A stretch of DNA of 64,000 nt from Xylocopa sonorina (GCF_050948175.1 NC_135198.1:8011001-8075000); one strand, 5' to 3'; positions 1 to 13,504 are shown, counted from the stretch's first letter. Notes: generated by a model not told the origin, from the letters alone. Program-made: numbers and translations.

Positions 1-2828
1 AGCACCCATCGAGTGCCCTCCGCGATAAAAATCAAATTGTACGCGCGTAGGCAAAGGTGCGAAGCCCTGGCGCACGCATGGCTGACCGCATTGTTCGTTC
101 CTCTGACGTCTTAACTAAGTCCTAGCCGCGTTGCACAGAATAGACCAGCGGTTGGGGGAAACAGAGAGAAAGCGATGGAACCGACGCGCGACAGAGGAGG
201 ACGAGCAGAGAAGGTTCGACCTGGTTTCGAGCGGTCAGAAACGATGGTCGCGACGATCCTCCACATCTGTCGCGAGGATGGACGACGAGGTTGAAAAGAG
301 GTGTCCCCTGGAAACACGGTGAAACGAGTTAATACGATTGTCACAGGCGCGGGACGGGGTGGTATCCTCTCTGGGCTGGGGTTACGTAGCCGCGATTCGA
401 TTCGCGATAAGACGAGGACTGCCATTTCATTTGCATGCGCGACGAGCTGTACGTTCTCGAGTGGTTTGGTTCGCGATAGAGTCCTGTCGGACGTTGAACG
501 GTTGGCAGTTTTTCGAGTCTCTTGTGGCGAGGTGAAGTCAACGACGATGATCGTGGTTGCGCTTTTGCAGGGTTGCGCGTGGAAATGAAACTCGATGGAG
601 AGGGTTCTGATCGTGCGAATACTTGGTATACTTGCGAACGAGAAATTAGAAGCTTGAGAAATATTTGTGACTTTCGAGTATTCTTGATGTTTGTTCGAAA
701 TTTGATTTCTCGTAAGTATAAAGACGAACAAGTACGTATTAAAGACTTGACACGAATACAGCTCGCGATGGTTCCATTGATTCGAAGCGCGGAAGTTCCG
801 AAACCAAACGACCTGGCAAACATTCTTTCCCTCGACGAGTTCAATCAACCGCTAAATCGCCCACACCACCCATTCTTCGGCTCTTAAAACTTCACTGAAT
901 ATTCAGTGAAACAGACGGGATACTGAACGAGAAACATCGAGAGAATCGTAAAGAGCGGCTCGAGCGACGCGAAACACCGGCAATTACGAAAACCGCTTTC
1001 CTCTCGTCGAAGAAAAAATCAGGCGAGTACCGAGAAATTGGGTCGCGTAAATTCCGCGTAACCTGGGACCGTTTGCTCGATCTTCGATCTTACGCGAGAA
1101 CGGTTACCTGTGTCGATACGTGCCCGCCTCTCTATAATGTATTAGTCAAAACCGAACACCCGTCACAATGCCGCTGATTACTTCAATAATGGAACCGAAT
1201 GGCCCCAGGGCTGGTGGCTGGGTGTTGGGTTTTCCTCGACGGCACAATGCCGCTCGCGAAGTATACAAATAGGAGAAAGAGAAAGGAGCGAGAGAAAGAA
1301 GAGGTAGAGGAGGGAAAGATAGGGCTGAACGGAAAGCCTCTGTCACCCCTTCGGAGGACACGCAGCCCCGTCTAGTTACCCCTTAGGAGAATATTCAAAT
1401 CGTAACCCTTTCGACCGTGAAAGGAGACTTCTGCCGAACCCTTCGATCGGATTCAATGGGCATCGATATTCAAATTTATATTCGACGGAGGTTCCACGCT
1501 CTTCCCACCCCATTTTTTTCACCCCCCGTGCCAGTCCAGGCCACGTTCGCGCCCTCTTAGCGACGAATAACCGTCGCGTTGTAGCTACTGGGGTCGTCGA
1601 TTCGACTGGAGGAAACGAAAAGAAAGGAGAGGAATTTGCATTCTGTTTTTCTTTTTTCCTCCATCCTCCTCCTCGACTCCCCTTTTCCTCTCGTTTCGGT
1701 GGACGTACGCGCGTGCGAGTCGGGATCGCACCGCCTCGGCATCGATACTCGCGAAACTGGAGCGGAAACGACACTGGCAGATGCACGGAAGCCTTCGATC
1801 CGCGTTCTCGCCCCCTCTGACAGATTTTACTCCACGCTCGCGCGGATACGTCCCCCCTAAGGTCTTGAGGAGAGCTTCTTCGAAGGGATGTATTCCGTCT
1901 CTGGGTGGGAAATCGGGGACAGAGCGGGTTGGAATGATTTAACGTACCGATGTTTCGATATCGTATTTGTATACTGAGTTCGTGGAGAATTGCGATCAGC
2001 GGATTTCGAGCCAGCTTTCGTTCACTTCGATCGATCTGTCGATCGCTTTCGTTCACTTAACTCATCGCGATCGATAAACGTAAGAATTAACAAATAGCTA
2101 GAAAAATCCTCGACGGCAATATAAACATTTCAAATAACGATAATAGTGACGACAAAATTACGATAAACGTCATCGACCAGAATGTTCGAATTATCAATCG
2201 CACTGTTTAAAACAGCACCATTGAAACCGTGACGTCTGCAGAAACGATGACCTGCTAAATACTCCAGCCGGCATCGCAGCACCAGAGAGGGTTAACAAGT
2301 AGCCGAAGTACCAAGGCGAAGGTAGTAACGCTTGCTTGGAAGAAGACGAAGAAAAAGAAGAGAGGAGACGAAGAAGAATTAGGAGGAAGGGAATAAGAAT
2401 TAACGACGGTGGATCGAGCGCGGAACCACGAAGAAAACAGGGCCACGGGGGTGGTTTCGAGGGGCGAGGGCGGGTTAAGGCGCGAACGGGATGGGGAATA
2501 AGAAGAAAATAATGACTGTTACGAGTCTGGAGCGGCGCGCGGCCGAGTTCGCAGCGTCTGAAGGGGGTGGGCGTCGCGTAGGAGGAACAGAGGGTGAGGA
2601 GGAGGAAGGGGTGGGTGACGTCGTCGGCGTGTCTACGGCCGTGACCCGGTTTTTTCCGAAGCAACAGGTCCCTTCTAATTAAGAACACTTAAGAAAACTT
2701 CCCTCTTAAAGCTGACGCCTCTCCCTTCGTTCTCTCGCTCCTCTGATAACGCCATTATATTTTAATAAACCCCGCGCGCGCTCTCGCCGAGCGTCTTTCT
2801 TGCTCGTTCGCCGACCCGTCTCGCGATC

Positions 2829-2830
<2 letters not shown>
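1..2830. other. Non-coding DNA, no gene recognised
   Basis: Moderately GC-rich, CpG-rich DNA. The longest open frame (minus strand, 111-848, 245 codons) opens only at TTG, overlaps other open frames on both strands and has no recognisable domain. Frames at 1376-2056 and 2194-2688 (minus) are rich in Arg, Ser and Pro or in runs of Phe and Leu from pyrimidine tracts. The only structured item I see is the palindrome at 891-910. Confidence 0.6.
891..910. promoter_or_regulatory. 20-bp perfect palindrome with two STAT-type sites
   Basis: TTCACTGAATATTCAGTGAA is a perfect palindrome. It holds two back-to-back TTCNNNGAA motifs (891-899 and 902-910), the consensus bound by insect STAT (Stat92E class) in JAK/STAT signalling. 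The centre also reads GAA-TA-TTC, but the 3-bp spacing inside each half fits STAT better than a heat-shock element. Function is inferred from the motif alone. Confidence 0.35.

Positions 2831-2860
<30 letters not shown>
2831..2860. repeat. CT/GA microsatellite
   Basis: Thirty bases of almost pure CT with one TTT interruption, at the start of a longer pyrimidine-rich stretch that runs to about 2930. Such tracts can bind GAGA-type factors in insects, but nothing here shows that. Confidence 0.9.
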
Positions 2861-3670
2861 TTTTCTCCTCGTCTCTCCTCTATCACTTTTTGTTTCCTCT
2901 CCTTCTTGCCCTTCGCCCCACCGCCCCTCTCGTCGCGTCTTCCTCCGCCTTTGAAGAATCGCGCGCGCCGCGGATCAGAGGATCCGAGCACCGCGAACAC
3001 TTTGCGCGCTGGCAGAGGTCCCGAGGAACGGAAGCCATCCTCTTACGGCTCCTTCCGTTCACCGCGGTCACGGACCGCGGGGAGACCATTAGCGTGATTA
3101 GCTTCCGTGTATTCCTCGACTCGATGCTTTGTCGCGACGCGGTCAAATGGAGGTATTCTTTTTTCAATGGACCAGTGTGTTTCTTCTGTAGCTTCTGATC
3201 AGAGTATTTTTTTCAACACTTATTATTATTTATGTTATTTATAATATTTAAATTCTTGTGGTAGACGGTGGGTAGAATAAATTTACTTTATCAACGATCG
3301 CGAAACGTTGAAACGACGCTGCGCAATCTACATGCGGAGGAAATAAATCATTCTACCTTGCGTCACCGGTCCCGTTCGCGTCTAAAAAACGCAAACCCCG
3401 CCCGCGACTCGGAGCGGTACTTCGATCTCCCTAAAACCGCCCCATTTTTCCGATACGCGAGCATCCGTCCCCCGTTCGTATTCGTATTCCACGGCGGTTC
3501 GAGTGATCAACGAGCGCCGGTAATCTTCCCGATCCGGCGTTGGTTCGCAACGGAAAGCGCTTTAGCCCGATTTCCGACGAATTTTCTCGCGCGGGGCTCG
3601 AGCGTTTCCCTCCTCGCATACACGCATGTACGCACACGTCCCTGCGACTGTGCACAACACCCTCCCACGG

Positions 3671-3690
3671 TCTCTCTCTCTCTCTCTCCC
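3671..3690. repeat. CT/GA microsatellite
   Basis: Nine TC units in a row inside a CpG-rich stretch; it translates to Ser-Leu runs in several spurious frames. Confidence 0.9.
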
Positions 3691-4230
3691 TCCTGGCGCG
3701 AAAAAGAAAATTATCGCCCGCGCGTGTTTACCCTTGGCATTGCAGTCGAGTCCCACGGAGTACACGGGGCCGCGATGCACTCGACGCGCCTATAAATTCC
3801 GCGGTTCCGTTCGCGTCACGCAGGGTAGAAGGGGCGAGAGCAGGGGTAGATGGCGTTATTTTTCAAGAGGCATCGCGTGGTCCCTTCGAACCATCGCCAC
3901 GATGAAACACGCGGGTGGAGACGCGGGTAACGCGAAGATAAGCAGTTACAACAGAGGGCAACGAGAGGAGGAACACCTTTAGCTAGCAGCTACGAGCGAG
4001 GGAGAGAGAGAGAGGAGGTGAAGAGGGTGAGAAAGGCGAAGAGGGTGAGCAGGAGTAGTATTGCCTGGTTGGCAGTCAGTGGCTGGGTCCTGAAGTTAAA
4101 GAGCTTCGGGGGCATACGTGAGAGGGATGTAGAAAGAGCGCGAGGGTGTGGGTAGGGTTGGTGGGGTGAGGACGTGGTGGTTACGTGGGGTGGGATGTGG
4201 AGGGATATAGTAGGGTGGGTGGCGTTTCTG

Positions 4231-4242
4231 GCGGCCATTTTG
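4231..4242 (-). promoter_or_regulatory. Possible Pho/YY1-type site
   Basis: GCGGCCATTTTG contains the GCCAT core and, on the minus strand, reads CAAAATGGCCGC, close to the Pleiohomeotic/YY1 consensus. It is an isolated match, so chance occurrence is likely. Confidence 0.15.
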
Positions 4243-5938
4243 AACGCATATATCGATTGTTTGGCGGCCGGGCTCCGCTCGGCCATTCGCAGGGGTGGCT
4301 CGTGTGTCACACGACCACCCTCTCCCGGCCTGCCCTGCTACCGGCTGGGAAAATCGTTGTCGTTTTTCCGGGATGCGTGGAACCTTCGTCATCTGCCTCC
4401 AGCGGCGGTGCACGAAACAATTCCTGTTACCCGCGCGTCGATATTTTCGTCCATTGTTGGCTTGGCCTGGGCTCTCTTGGATGGTTCGACTCGTACGCGT
4501 ACAGCCAGCGAGATTGGTCGCTCGACAAACGGGAGGAGAGGTAAGGACTGGGCTGGGTGTAGGGGTCAATGAGTTATGGATACTGCTTGCGATGGAGCGA
4601 AAGATTGCGCGAGAAATGAGGTGAAAGTGTAAAGCGAAAGGTATTTAGTCTTTTAAAGTCGTGCCGTTACTCGTCGAGGTAAGAGTACACTTGGAAATTA
4701 GAGCTGGAGCGGTCTGCTTTCACTTTTAAATTTATGTTTCAAGTTCCGATCGAAAGAAAGTAGGAGAGTGGGAACAACTCAGTTCGTGGGATCGTACAGA
4801 GATTATACAAGCTTCCTACCTAGATTAAAATACTACCTGACGCTATACGCTATAATTTTCTATTAACTTTTTTACGCAAATTGATGTTCGTTCTTCGACT
4901 GGATCGACAATCGTGAACACAAGTTCCTCGACAAGTTCCTGTGAATCGTAATACCAAACCACTGATCGTCTTCAGGAAGAAGACGTTCGCCTCGTCACCT
5001 GACAGAGGTGCATGCGCCACGCGTCAAACGCGCCACGACGGGATCGCATGCGAAGGAGACACCTGACCCCGGGTCAGGCCCCTGCTCGCCCTCCATGGTC
5101 AGAGGAGGAGGGTGGTTCCGCGCGTAAACTGCCCCTAAACCGGCTTAGAACCCGCCCCAACGAAACTGGCTGCTCCAATCGGCTTCCAGCCACTGCCATA
5201 TGATCCGAGTACGAGCGGAACGCGCAGGTCCGGCACTCGACGAACTGGACATCAGGCTGACCTACCCCTTTTCACCCCTGCCCGCACGTGCTCGCGATTA
5301 TTCTCCGATCCAGGTAGCCCGTGCTACTTTTTTTCGCGGACCAGTTAACGGATTACGCTCGTCAACCTTTCCTGGAGGGTTTAACGTTCAATCGACTGCT
5401 CGAAGGGCATTCGAAAGTGGTTTGAAACGATCTAGCAACTCGATCAATTGTCAAAGAATTTTCCTAATTACACCTCATGGCTACTGTTTCATATTCTCTA
5501 AAGATCATCAGTGTCAGATATAGATATTCGAAAACCAAGTTCAACCACTCGGCTCCAAACAATAGTAATAAGCACTCGTTCCTCGTGCACTCGAAAACAG
5601 CCATTTCCCATGGAAACGCCGTTTATTTATCGCATCCGGGCGCGATTTGCCGACCCGATTCCGGGCAAGAATAAAGGAGGAATCGGAAATAATTGGAGGG
5701 TAAGCCAGTCGGCGGGCAAGCCTCGTCTCCGCGCCGTCTTAAAGGGGAAGTTTCGCGGAGGCGAAGTTCCTCAGGCCGGCTTCTTCCTGTTCGTTTTCCT
5801 CCTCCGTCTCTCTCGTTTTTTCTCGCGTCCTCTTTCAACCGGCTGGCGTCGTGCCAACTAGGTGAAAAGTGTGGAAAGTGAACTCGCGATTTACGGCGGC
5901 ACGCCGTGAACGAGATGGAGAAAGAGAGCGAGCAAGTC

Positions 5939-5962
5939 AGAGAGAGAGAGAGAGAGAGAGAG
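5939..5962. repeat. GA microsatellite
   Basis: Twelve AG units without interruption, followed by a purine-rich plus strand to about 6050. Confidence 0.92.
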
Positions 5963-7738
5963 GGAAGAGGTTGGTTAAAGGGGTGCAGGGTAGTTGGGTG
6001 GGGGCAAGGGGTAGAGCGGCAACGGAAGTAGGACGAGGCAGGGGGGCTCGTTCGCTTAGAAATTTATTCAAATTAAGCGGGCCGGAGTTTACGAACCGGC
6101 GGAAAAATCGAAAGTGCCGGGATAATTGGCGACGGTGAAAGTCGACGACTTTGAAAACCCGCCCCTATTTCACGCCGCGGAGTTTCTTTCGACGGGGGGC
6201 GAACTTTCGCGCGGCCAACTTCGCCGCACCAAGTTTCCCCGCGATCGCCGCCGCAGCCGGATGTCTATTTAAACGAATGCCAGCCTCTCCGCGGATTCTG
6301 CAGGATAAATTTCTGGTTCGAGGTCCGTCCCGCCCCATCGCGCGCCTTCTGTTTTCCCCATTCCTCGGCTAACCACCCTGGAAACGTTCCTCTTCGCGAT
6401 CAGAACTGACGTACCACCAAAAGACAAAAATGTACACGTATAAAATACAACGAACAACCGAATCGTATATTTAATTAATTTCCACGACCCTACATCCAAC
6501 AGACAGGTTCCCCCTCGCGCCTTAATGCAAAACCTGGGTAACCAATACCCCAAGTAGACTCGCGACCAAAAAAGGAGCCAGGCCTCCGAGCCGCGTCTCC
6601 GTCGCCAAATACGCTCAAAGATCCCGCGACATGACATTAATACCTCTCCCAAAGGAAAGCGTCCCGGGGTCTTAATAGTCGTATCGTGTAGCCAGAGCCA
6701 CATTACGGATCCCCGGCGCTTTGTGTCCCACGGAAAAACGTATCTCTCGTCAGACCTCGTCCGTCCTTCTTGCAGCCGCCGATCCCCGCCTTCGAGAATC
6801 TGTTCCCGGAGCAGCAAAGACTTCCTGCACCGCTTACGCGGATGTTACATCCACAGCCACGGTTATATATACTCTCGTTGGCTCGCATATGTACCAGGGG
6901 GGGAGGGCCACGATATCCACCCGTCGGGCATATCCGTCGTGCAACGTGGATCCGGCTGCGTGTGGTAGGATCGCAGCCAGTCTCACCCTGTAGAGCGGCA
7001 CTGTGTGTGCGCGCGTATCCTCGGGAATACGAGGAGCTCTAATCCCCTTTTAGAGACTCGGCTCATACCACGCATCGCGATATGCCTTTGACGGCCGCTC
7101 CTGCGACGCTATTGGCTCCGCGTAATCTTGTGTAAGTTGGGTTGCCTAGCCGCAGGATCTCCGGCTACGGAAGGGGCCCCGTTCACACGTGTGCAACCCC
7201 GGGACACGCACGCCCCGGTACCTTTCGCCTCCTGCGCCCTTCCGTCGACCCTTCGCCACGATCGATACGGCAGGTCCCTGACGTGCGCCCCAGCGCATGC
7301 CCTTCCGCGATCATCGCGCGTCCAGGTTGACGCGGGCACCGCTAGAGACCGCTCGAATGCGTTTCCGGGGTGCTGGTTAGAGCGTTCGTGCATGGACGGG
7401 CGACTGATTCAAGGGGTTGGTCGGGATGATTCGTTCTCCTTTTGTTTTGATGCCAGGGAAGATGGGTCTCGGACGTGAGCGGGATGTTAAGAGGAGGAGG
7501 ATCAAGGGTCGTGCTCAAAGTGCTTTAAATTAGTAGCGTTCCAGGGTTTGATACGTGAAGCTTTTGTAGCAATTATTGTAAGATTTCTTTTCGCGAACGC
7601 ATCGATTGGTTCTTGTGTTAACGAAATTTTAGTGTAGATTTGATTGGAAATTTATTATCGTTGCTGTTTGTGTAGGGTTGTTAGTGGTACCTGCGAGTGG
7701 GCTACTCTATATGCTGACAGGCACTACGCAACCAGGTA

Positions 7739-7767
7739 GTTACAAGGATCGATTCTCTCCTTGTAGA
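7739..7767. other. Short hairpin
   Basis: TACAAGGA (7741-7748) pairs with TCCTTGTA (7758-7765) across a 9-nt loop. The stem extends by a T-G wobble and a T-A pair to about 10 bp. It is too short for a microRNA precursor and has no U-run; function unknown. Confidence 0.4.
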
Positions 7768-8214
7768 ATGTCTGCGGTATTAAGTTCAACTTTTCGTGTT
7801 TCATTGCACAACTTTTTTCTATTGCTCTAAAGAAGTGCTTAAACGTACGAAATCTGCGCTTCATCCGACGGAAAAATAATTTCGCGATTTACTACTCAGT
7901 AATAGTTACGGACTGATATACACATTATCGCAGCATTAGCGTCAGACAAGATAAGAGCAGGTAGCGTATCCAATGACTCATGTGTCACACTGTCCAATGA
8001 CAGTGTCAAGCAAGTTGACGTACGAGTCGTCACCGCGATTCTGTATCCACAAAATCTTCAGCAAATAATAGGAACCTGCCATTTGTATCTTCCAATGATC
8101 CTCTAACGTCAGCCACTACAAACTTCGTGCGTTATCAAACCTGTTCTCCATTCCAACCCCCATAGATCTTGCGATAGATCCATGCGAACAGAGCGGTATT
8201 GCCTTAAAAACTCC

Positions 8215-8245
8215 TTTTTTTTTTTTCTTCTTCTTCTTCTTCTTC
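8215..8245. repeat. T-run plus TTC microsatellite
   Basis: A 12-base T run followed by about six TTC units. Confidence 0.88.
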
Positions 8246-11200
8246 ACGTCGAATCTCGCGGATCAAAGTAAAAGTTTCCGAGTCATCCCCGAAGCGATGA
8301 CCTAAAAGCGTAGACGCACGTGTGTCGGCGTGAACCGCCCCCAGTCCCCGCTTCCTCTCGCCCACGGGGACCGTTTCTGTGTACACGAAAAGTGCGCTCG
8401 CTCGTGTTTTTTCTCGCCCGTCCAGTTTTATCGTAATTGCCAGCTTTACGTAAGGCTGTTTGTACATGTGTTATCATGAAATACGGCGCTATTTGTACAA
8501 TTGTTTGCCTCCCTCTCGCCGCGGCGACGCCATCTTCTGCGTGACCACGGACGAAAAAATTCCGGACGAACGCGCGCACGATTCGGCGCTCCTCTCGTTC
8601 TCCTCTCTGTTTCTTCTTTTTTTCTGTTTTTCTTTTTTTTTTCTTTTCTTTTTAAATGCCAATCTTTATTGCCCACCGTCGCACGGTCTTGCGTGGTTTC
8701 CGATGATTGCCTCCTCGACGACGACTACGGATGCGACCCGCGTGTTTGAGTACGCGGTGTTTGCGAGCTGCCTAGCTGTGACGCCGTGGCGAGGACCAAA
8801 TCGCCGCGACAACCTCGAGACGCTAGCGATAACGGTGGGATCTCTGACGCTAAGGCGGCTGATTAGACTTGTGTGCAAGTGGCCTACTCGCTTTGATACC
8901 CAGTGGAGACTTTTGGTCGAGTTTAGGACGTTACACGATCGCGAGGGAGCATTGAATTTGCCTGGAGAACGGGACAATGCGAAACGATCGCGTTCTTTTA
9001 GTCACTCTGGTTACCTGAAATCTATATTTTAGCTAAACTTCGTCCATTTATGTATATTCTCCATTTGTATATTCAGTTATCTATGTTTTTCTGTATAATA
9101 CTCTGTTGAGTATTTCTGGTGTCTCTATTGTAGCATAGAATTCAAGAGATCGGTTGCTATCTTTGATTTATCGAAAGATAGTTCGGTTAATCCGCATCTG
9201 CATTGGATGCAGAAGCATGGAAGCGAATCTAAATTCAATTTCAAGATAAACTCAAATATTTGCGAAAGCGACACCAAATTCACCGTCGCCGCCTAATTTT
9301 AAGCGCGACTCCATTTTGGAGCACGTTCCCAGGCGTCATCGAACAGCTGTAATCGTGGATCTGCATAAACAATCGGCTACCAGAATCGAACGGAAATCCA
9401 AGTTAAACTACTCGAAGCGTTTCTTGCATCGTTCGAGCGTTGAACGCGTTATCATTTACAATACTCTTGTTATCACTGTTAGGAAAATATTCCCGTGTGA
9501 GTTTTGCTTTAGTCCAACGCGACTTCGTCGTACAAATCATTTTAACGATCACGCTTCTATAAGCATTCATCAGGTTTCCATCGTACCTCAGTCCTCGACT
9601 ATTTCACGAAAAACTAACTTTCAGGGTCGCACGATCTAACCTAAAAAGGAACTTCCCTTAAAACCTACTTTCCATTACAACCTTGCCCTCGTTCGAGGAA
9701 CTCGACTTGAGAATCAATCGAAATTACCACCAAGAAATATGGAAAGCCTTCAGAATTCTGCTGAATTTTCCTCGATTTTGTAAACGACTCGAGAATCCAT
9801 GCTCTTCTCTCAAATCGTTCGCAATTCTTCTAACGAATCGAATTTCTAAAACATCGAACCCAAAAATCGATTTCTCGTTCGAATAACCCCGCAGTCGTCC
9901 GAGCGATTCGACTCAAAAATCGTTCGAAATCGCCGCGAGAAGCGTCGAGGGTACCTGCGAAGCGCGAAGACACGATTTCGAAGGTTGAACAGGGATCCGT
10001 GTCCTAGCGCGTAATCCCATCGGACGTGTCCGCGTGCGCCTTCGAACGAAAGATCGATCCCCATAGAAAATTGTCCGAGCAATTTGCGATCATTCACGAG
10101 CCTCGTCGAGGCAGGAAAAACGAGTCCCCGTGTTTCTGAACGAGGGCCAGCGTGCCAGACCGTGTGACATAATCCTGTCGTACGCTTTGCCCCTACGGCT
10201 GATCGGCCGCGTCAGGACACGGATCCCGAGGGAGGACGCTAACCGTCCACGCAAACACCAGGAACAAGCCTGGACACGCGAGGAGAGAAGAGAAGACCTG
10301 GAAATTCGTTCACGAGCACGTTCGAATTCTTCGTTCATCGCTCTAGTCGATACTCTTCTTCTTCATCTTCATCTTCTGTCTCTTCTTGGTCTCGAAAGGA
10401 TGTCCAAGATTTTCGTCGACATTAAAAGATTCTTTGTCGGTGTCTCGATGAGTGGTGCAAGAGGAACATACGATTTTCTCTGTTGTAGTTACCAGATCGA
10501 TCTGGTTCCGGTGCGTCGCGGTACCGCGTTGATAAGGCGGTTAAACATTCGTCGAAGAGGGCAGAGGCTGTAACGAGGACTTTGGGTATATAGAACAGTG
10601 CGTGATAAACTGCGACTACGCTTGTTTGTCACTGATTACGCGGCGATAATACCATGAGGATCTCATTGTAAGAACAATCGTGGACTTAGCGCCGCGTCTT
10701 CGCCCTTTAAATCAAACCGCAATTAGACCGTCCAACGTCCCCAGGATCTTTTATCTCCCTAATAAACCCAGGCTACGTAGCGTAGAGAAGAAAAACAGCA
10801 AAAATAAAACCTGACCATACATCAATCGCCTGAGTATCATCAACCAGCTCAGGCAGCCATTGAATGGAAACACCATAAGGCAAAGCACGGACACAGTGTA
10901 AGCCCAATAACGTCGCAGAGGAGAAAAAATCGCGCGGCACAAAGGGATACATGTCCAGGAAGCGAGAGGAGGATAGAAAGGGGACAGGGTTCGACGGGTG
11001 GAATAAGCGATAAGTGGAGGGCCGAATGGGGCCCGGCGGCGTGAATCGAGGGCAAGAGTGGCGCAGGAAGACGAACCAGGTCAGATGCATCTCCTTGCAT
11101 GGACGCAGGTCCTTTCGAGCTTACTCGGTCCAGGCGAGAAGAATGGACCCGGGAATCCTTCTCGTCGGTAATTCGGGACGGGGGCCAGCTGCAAAAACCG

Positions 11201-12019
11201 TGCTGCATCCCCCTCTTCGAGAAGGCCTCCGCGTTCTCTTACCCTCGGGAAAGGATACCGACTACGCTCTATGGGGGGACAAATCTTTCTTTATATCTTA
11301 GATCCTGGTCGATCATTTTTTTACGAACCCTTTTTCCGAACCTGGCGTACCCGAGAACGAGCGTTGGCCCCCCCTTTTTTTTCGCGCAACTGTCGCCTTC
11401 CTCATCGAAGGACGCTGTCTTCCTTCAACTCCGACGGGGCGTCCCTGCCAGCTTCGGCTCGGGGCGAAAGAAACGGACCAGAGGACGCGCACGCGTGAAT
11501 CGCGCTCGTCTTTCACGCGAACACGAATCTTCCTCTCGAAATCTCGATTATCCGTGACTCATCCTGTCCTCGTTGCGATTTTTTATAAATTCTTCTTTGG
11601 GGGATGGAATAAGGAATTGCGTTTCTTTTGAAGTTACGTAGTCTGACTACACCCTTTAAAAATCCCAACTCGCGTTGCATCGTATATAACTGTAACTAGT
11701 AAAATTAAAATTCTTATGAAACTTCATCGATGAACATTCGTGGACGATCTGAACTCGTCGCTAAGTCGATCATCAAAAGAATCGTGGGAAAATTCGCGCG
11801 AAAATTCGTCGCAGTGAAGCCAGGAAGGGGTGAAAAATCGATGATCGGCCAGCAAACGTCCAACGGCTGTCCAATATTGTAGCCATCGAATATGGTAGCT
11901 GGAAACAGGTGGAGCGGAGGGGTGATTCCCGTCGGATATCGTGACTACTGGTCAGTTTGTTCGATAGTCGGTGCCAGCCAGCACGGATGGCCATATACCC
12001 GGGCGCGGCTCGCAGGGGC

Positions 12020-12041
12020 CTTGGTACCGAGCTGTACCAAG
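12020..12041. other. Short hairpin
   Basis: CTTGGTAC (12020-12027) and GTACCAAG (12034-12041) form a perfect 8-bp stem with a 6-nt loop, flanked by GGCC on each side. Role unknown. Confidence 0.4.
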
Positions 12042-12672
12042 AGGGCCACCGGTCAATACATCCAGACCTTCAGGAGTGCCGCGAAAAACGTAAGCAGAGA
12101 GTGCCAGCCGGCATGGTCTTCGGACGGATTCGAGGCCCGTGCATGGTACCGTGGCATCGTGGACTGGATGGCGTGCGGTCACGGATCGCGGGTAACTTCG
12201 ATGGCGCTTCGTTTGATGGGGACGGCGAGATTACTAGATGAATAGTTGACGTTAAGATCGAGCGAGTTCGAGCGATAACATTTAGATCCTGTACGATTCT
12301 CGCCAAGCGTTCGTACGAGGGGGTAAAATATTCTATTTTAGAATCAGCTTTGTAACAACGGTTAAATATATCGAAGCTAATTATCCCAATAATAATTAAT
12401 CAACGTAACACTTAGGTTAACCATTCATACACGATCTAATACGTGGTGAATCAGAATTCTGCGGATGAACCGCTCAGCAACCTTTCCAGGTCCGACCCAG
12501 AGAAGGCTTCGCGTGGAAACCACCCCTCCAGCGGCGCGCGACAGTTGAAAACGTGGGCAGACGTGACTTTCGAGCGTCCTTTCGGCTGTACTAATTACCA
12601 TCGACCGGGGAATAATGAATTGTTTCCAGGCTCCGGCAATAAATATCGTTTCTACGTGCACCGATATTATCC

Positions 12673-12720
12673 GTGGACGCGCGCACGTACGTGTGGACGC
12701 GCGCGTCTGTGGACGCGCGC
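12673..12720. repeat. G+C-rich 12-bp repeat, three copies
   Basis: GTGGACGCGCGC occurs at 12673-12684, 12693-12704 and 12709-12720, with 20- and 16-bp periods. Alternating purine-pyrimidine content makes it prone to slippage and to Z-DNA. Confidence 0.8.
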
Positions 12721-13292
12721 GTGCATTTGCAGGCATCCATGCACGGGGGCCGATACACGTAACGATGCAGCTTTCTATCGGTTGGCAAACGGCTCGCTTA
12801 TTATCGACGATCGGATTCGCGTGCGATACACCTAAGCACGTGTGCGCACGTAGCCACGATAACGGGTGTCCCGATGCGACTCGTGGACTTTAGACGACTC
12901 GAGGCTCGAAGAGGCTCGTCCCAGTCGGAAGGGGGTGGTTTCGCGGCTGGCGAATTTGCGGAGTTGCTGCTTGGTTGCGCGGCTGGCTGCTCCGGGAACA
13001 GAGTCGCTTCGGTAGTTTGAATGTATAGGGAGAAATAAAAATATTTTAGTTTCGGTTGATCGAAGAGCTAGGTTCGAGTGTTCGGTTCGAGTGTCGCATT
13101 GTGGCGCGGAAAAATTAACGCATGAACGAACTGGCTCGAATGCCAGAGACGAAGTCGACGGAGACGTTTCGCGAGCAGCAACTGCGACTCGATTTAATTA
13201 ATGGAATCATTTGAGTAGTTATTGTTCGGGGAAGTGCTGTTCTAAGCACCTTCGAAGACTGTAGGATTTTAGTTTCTCGGTTGGATTGAAGA

Positions 13293-13317
13293 GATGCGAT
13301 TGATTAATTGATCGAAG
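13293..13317 (+). repeat. 25-bp dispersed element, copy 1
   Basis: Matches 13480-13504 at 22 of 25 positions. The shared core GATTAATTGATC contains TAATTG, a homeodomain core, and this copy reads TGATTAAT, a form of the Hox-Exd composite TGATNNAT. It may be a regulatory site pair; no gene is adjacent. Confidence 0.5.
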
Positions 13318-13479
13318 GGAGTATCTAAAATTTACGCTTCGATGAGTTGGTAAGATATTTTTAGGAATATTAGAGTCGCCAGAGATCTTCCATGAGCAGT
13401 GAAGTGTTTGAGTTCGAGGGAGTCGACCGCTTAAGTAGCTTGAAAAACTAAAATACTTTAAGCGAGGGTCGATCGATGG

Positions 13480-13504
13480 GACGCGATGGATTAATTGATC
13501 CAAG
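13480..13504 (+). repeat. 25-bp dispersed element, copy 2
   Basis: Second copy of the 13293-13317 element, 187 bp downstream in the same orientation. The central 12 bp are identical; the three mismatches lie outside them. Confidence 0.5.

Larger units (their letters stand above)
2861..5938. other. Non-coding DNA, no gene recognised
   Basis: The longest plus-strand frame (3268-3795, 175 codons) and its neighbours show no domain and include Ser-Leu runs from a CT repeat. A TATAAAT at 3791-3797 has CA dinucleotides 27 and 31 bp downstream (3818, 3822), but no clear initiator or gene follows. Nothing else is supportable. Confidence 0.55.
5963..12672. other. Non-coding DNA with small hairpins
   Basis: No frame resembles a known protein. 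The longest (minus 6269-6817, 182 codons; plus 8460-9032, 190 codons) overlap other frames, and the second includes a long pyrimidine tract (about 8590-8653) giving Phe/Leu runs. Short hairpins occur at 7739-7767 and 12020-12041. About 12310-12440 is AT-rich. I looked for, and did not see, mature sequences of common insect microRNAs. Confidence 0.55.
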
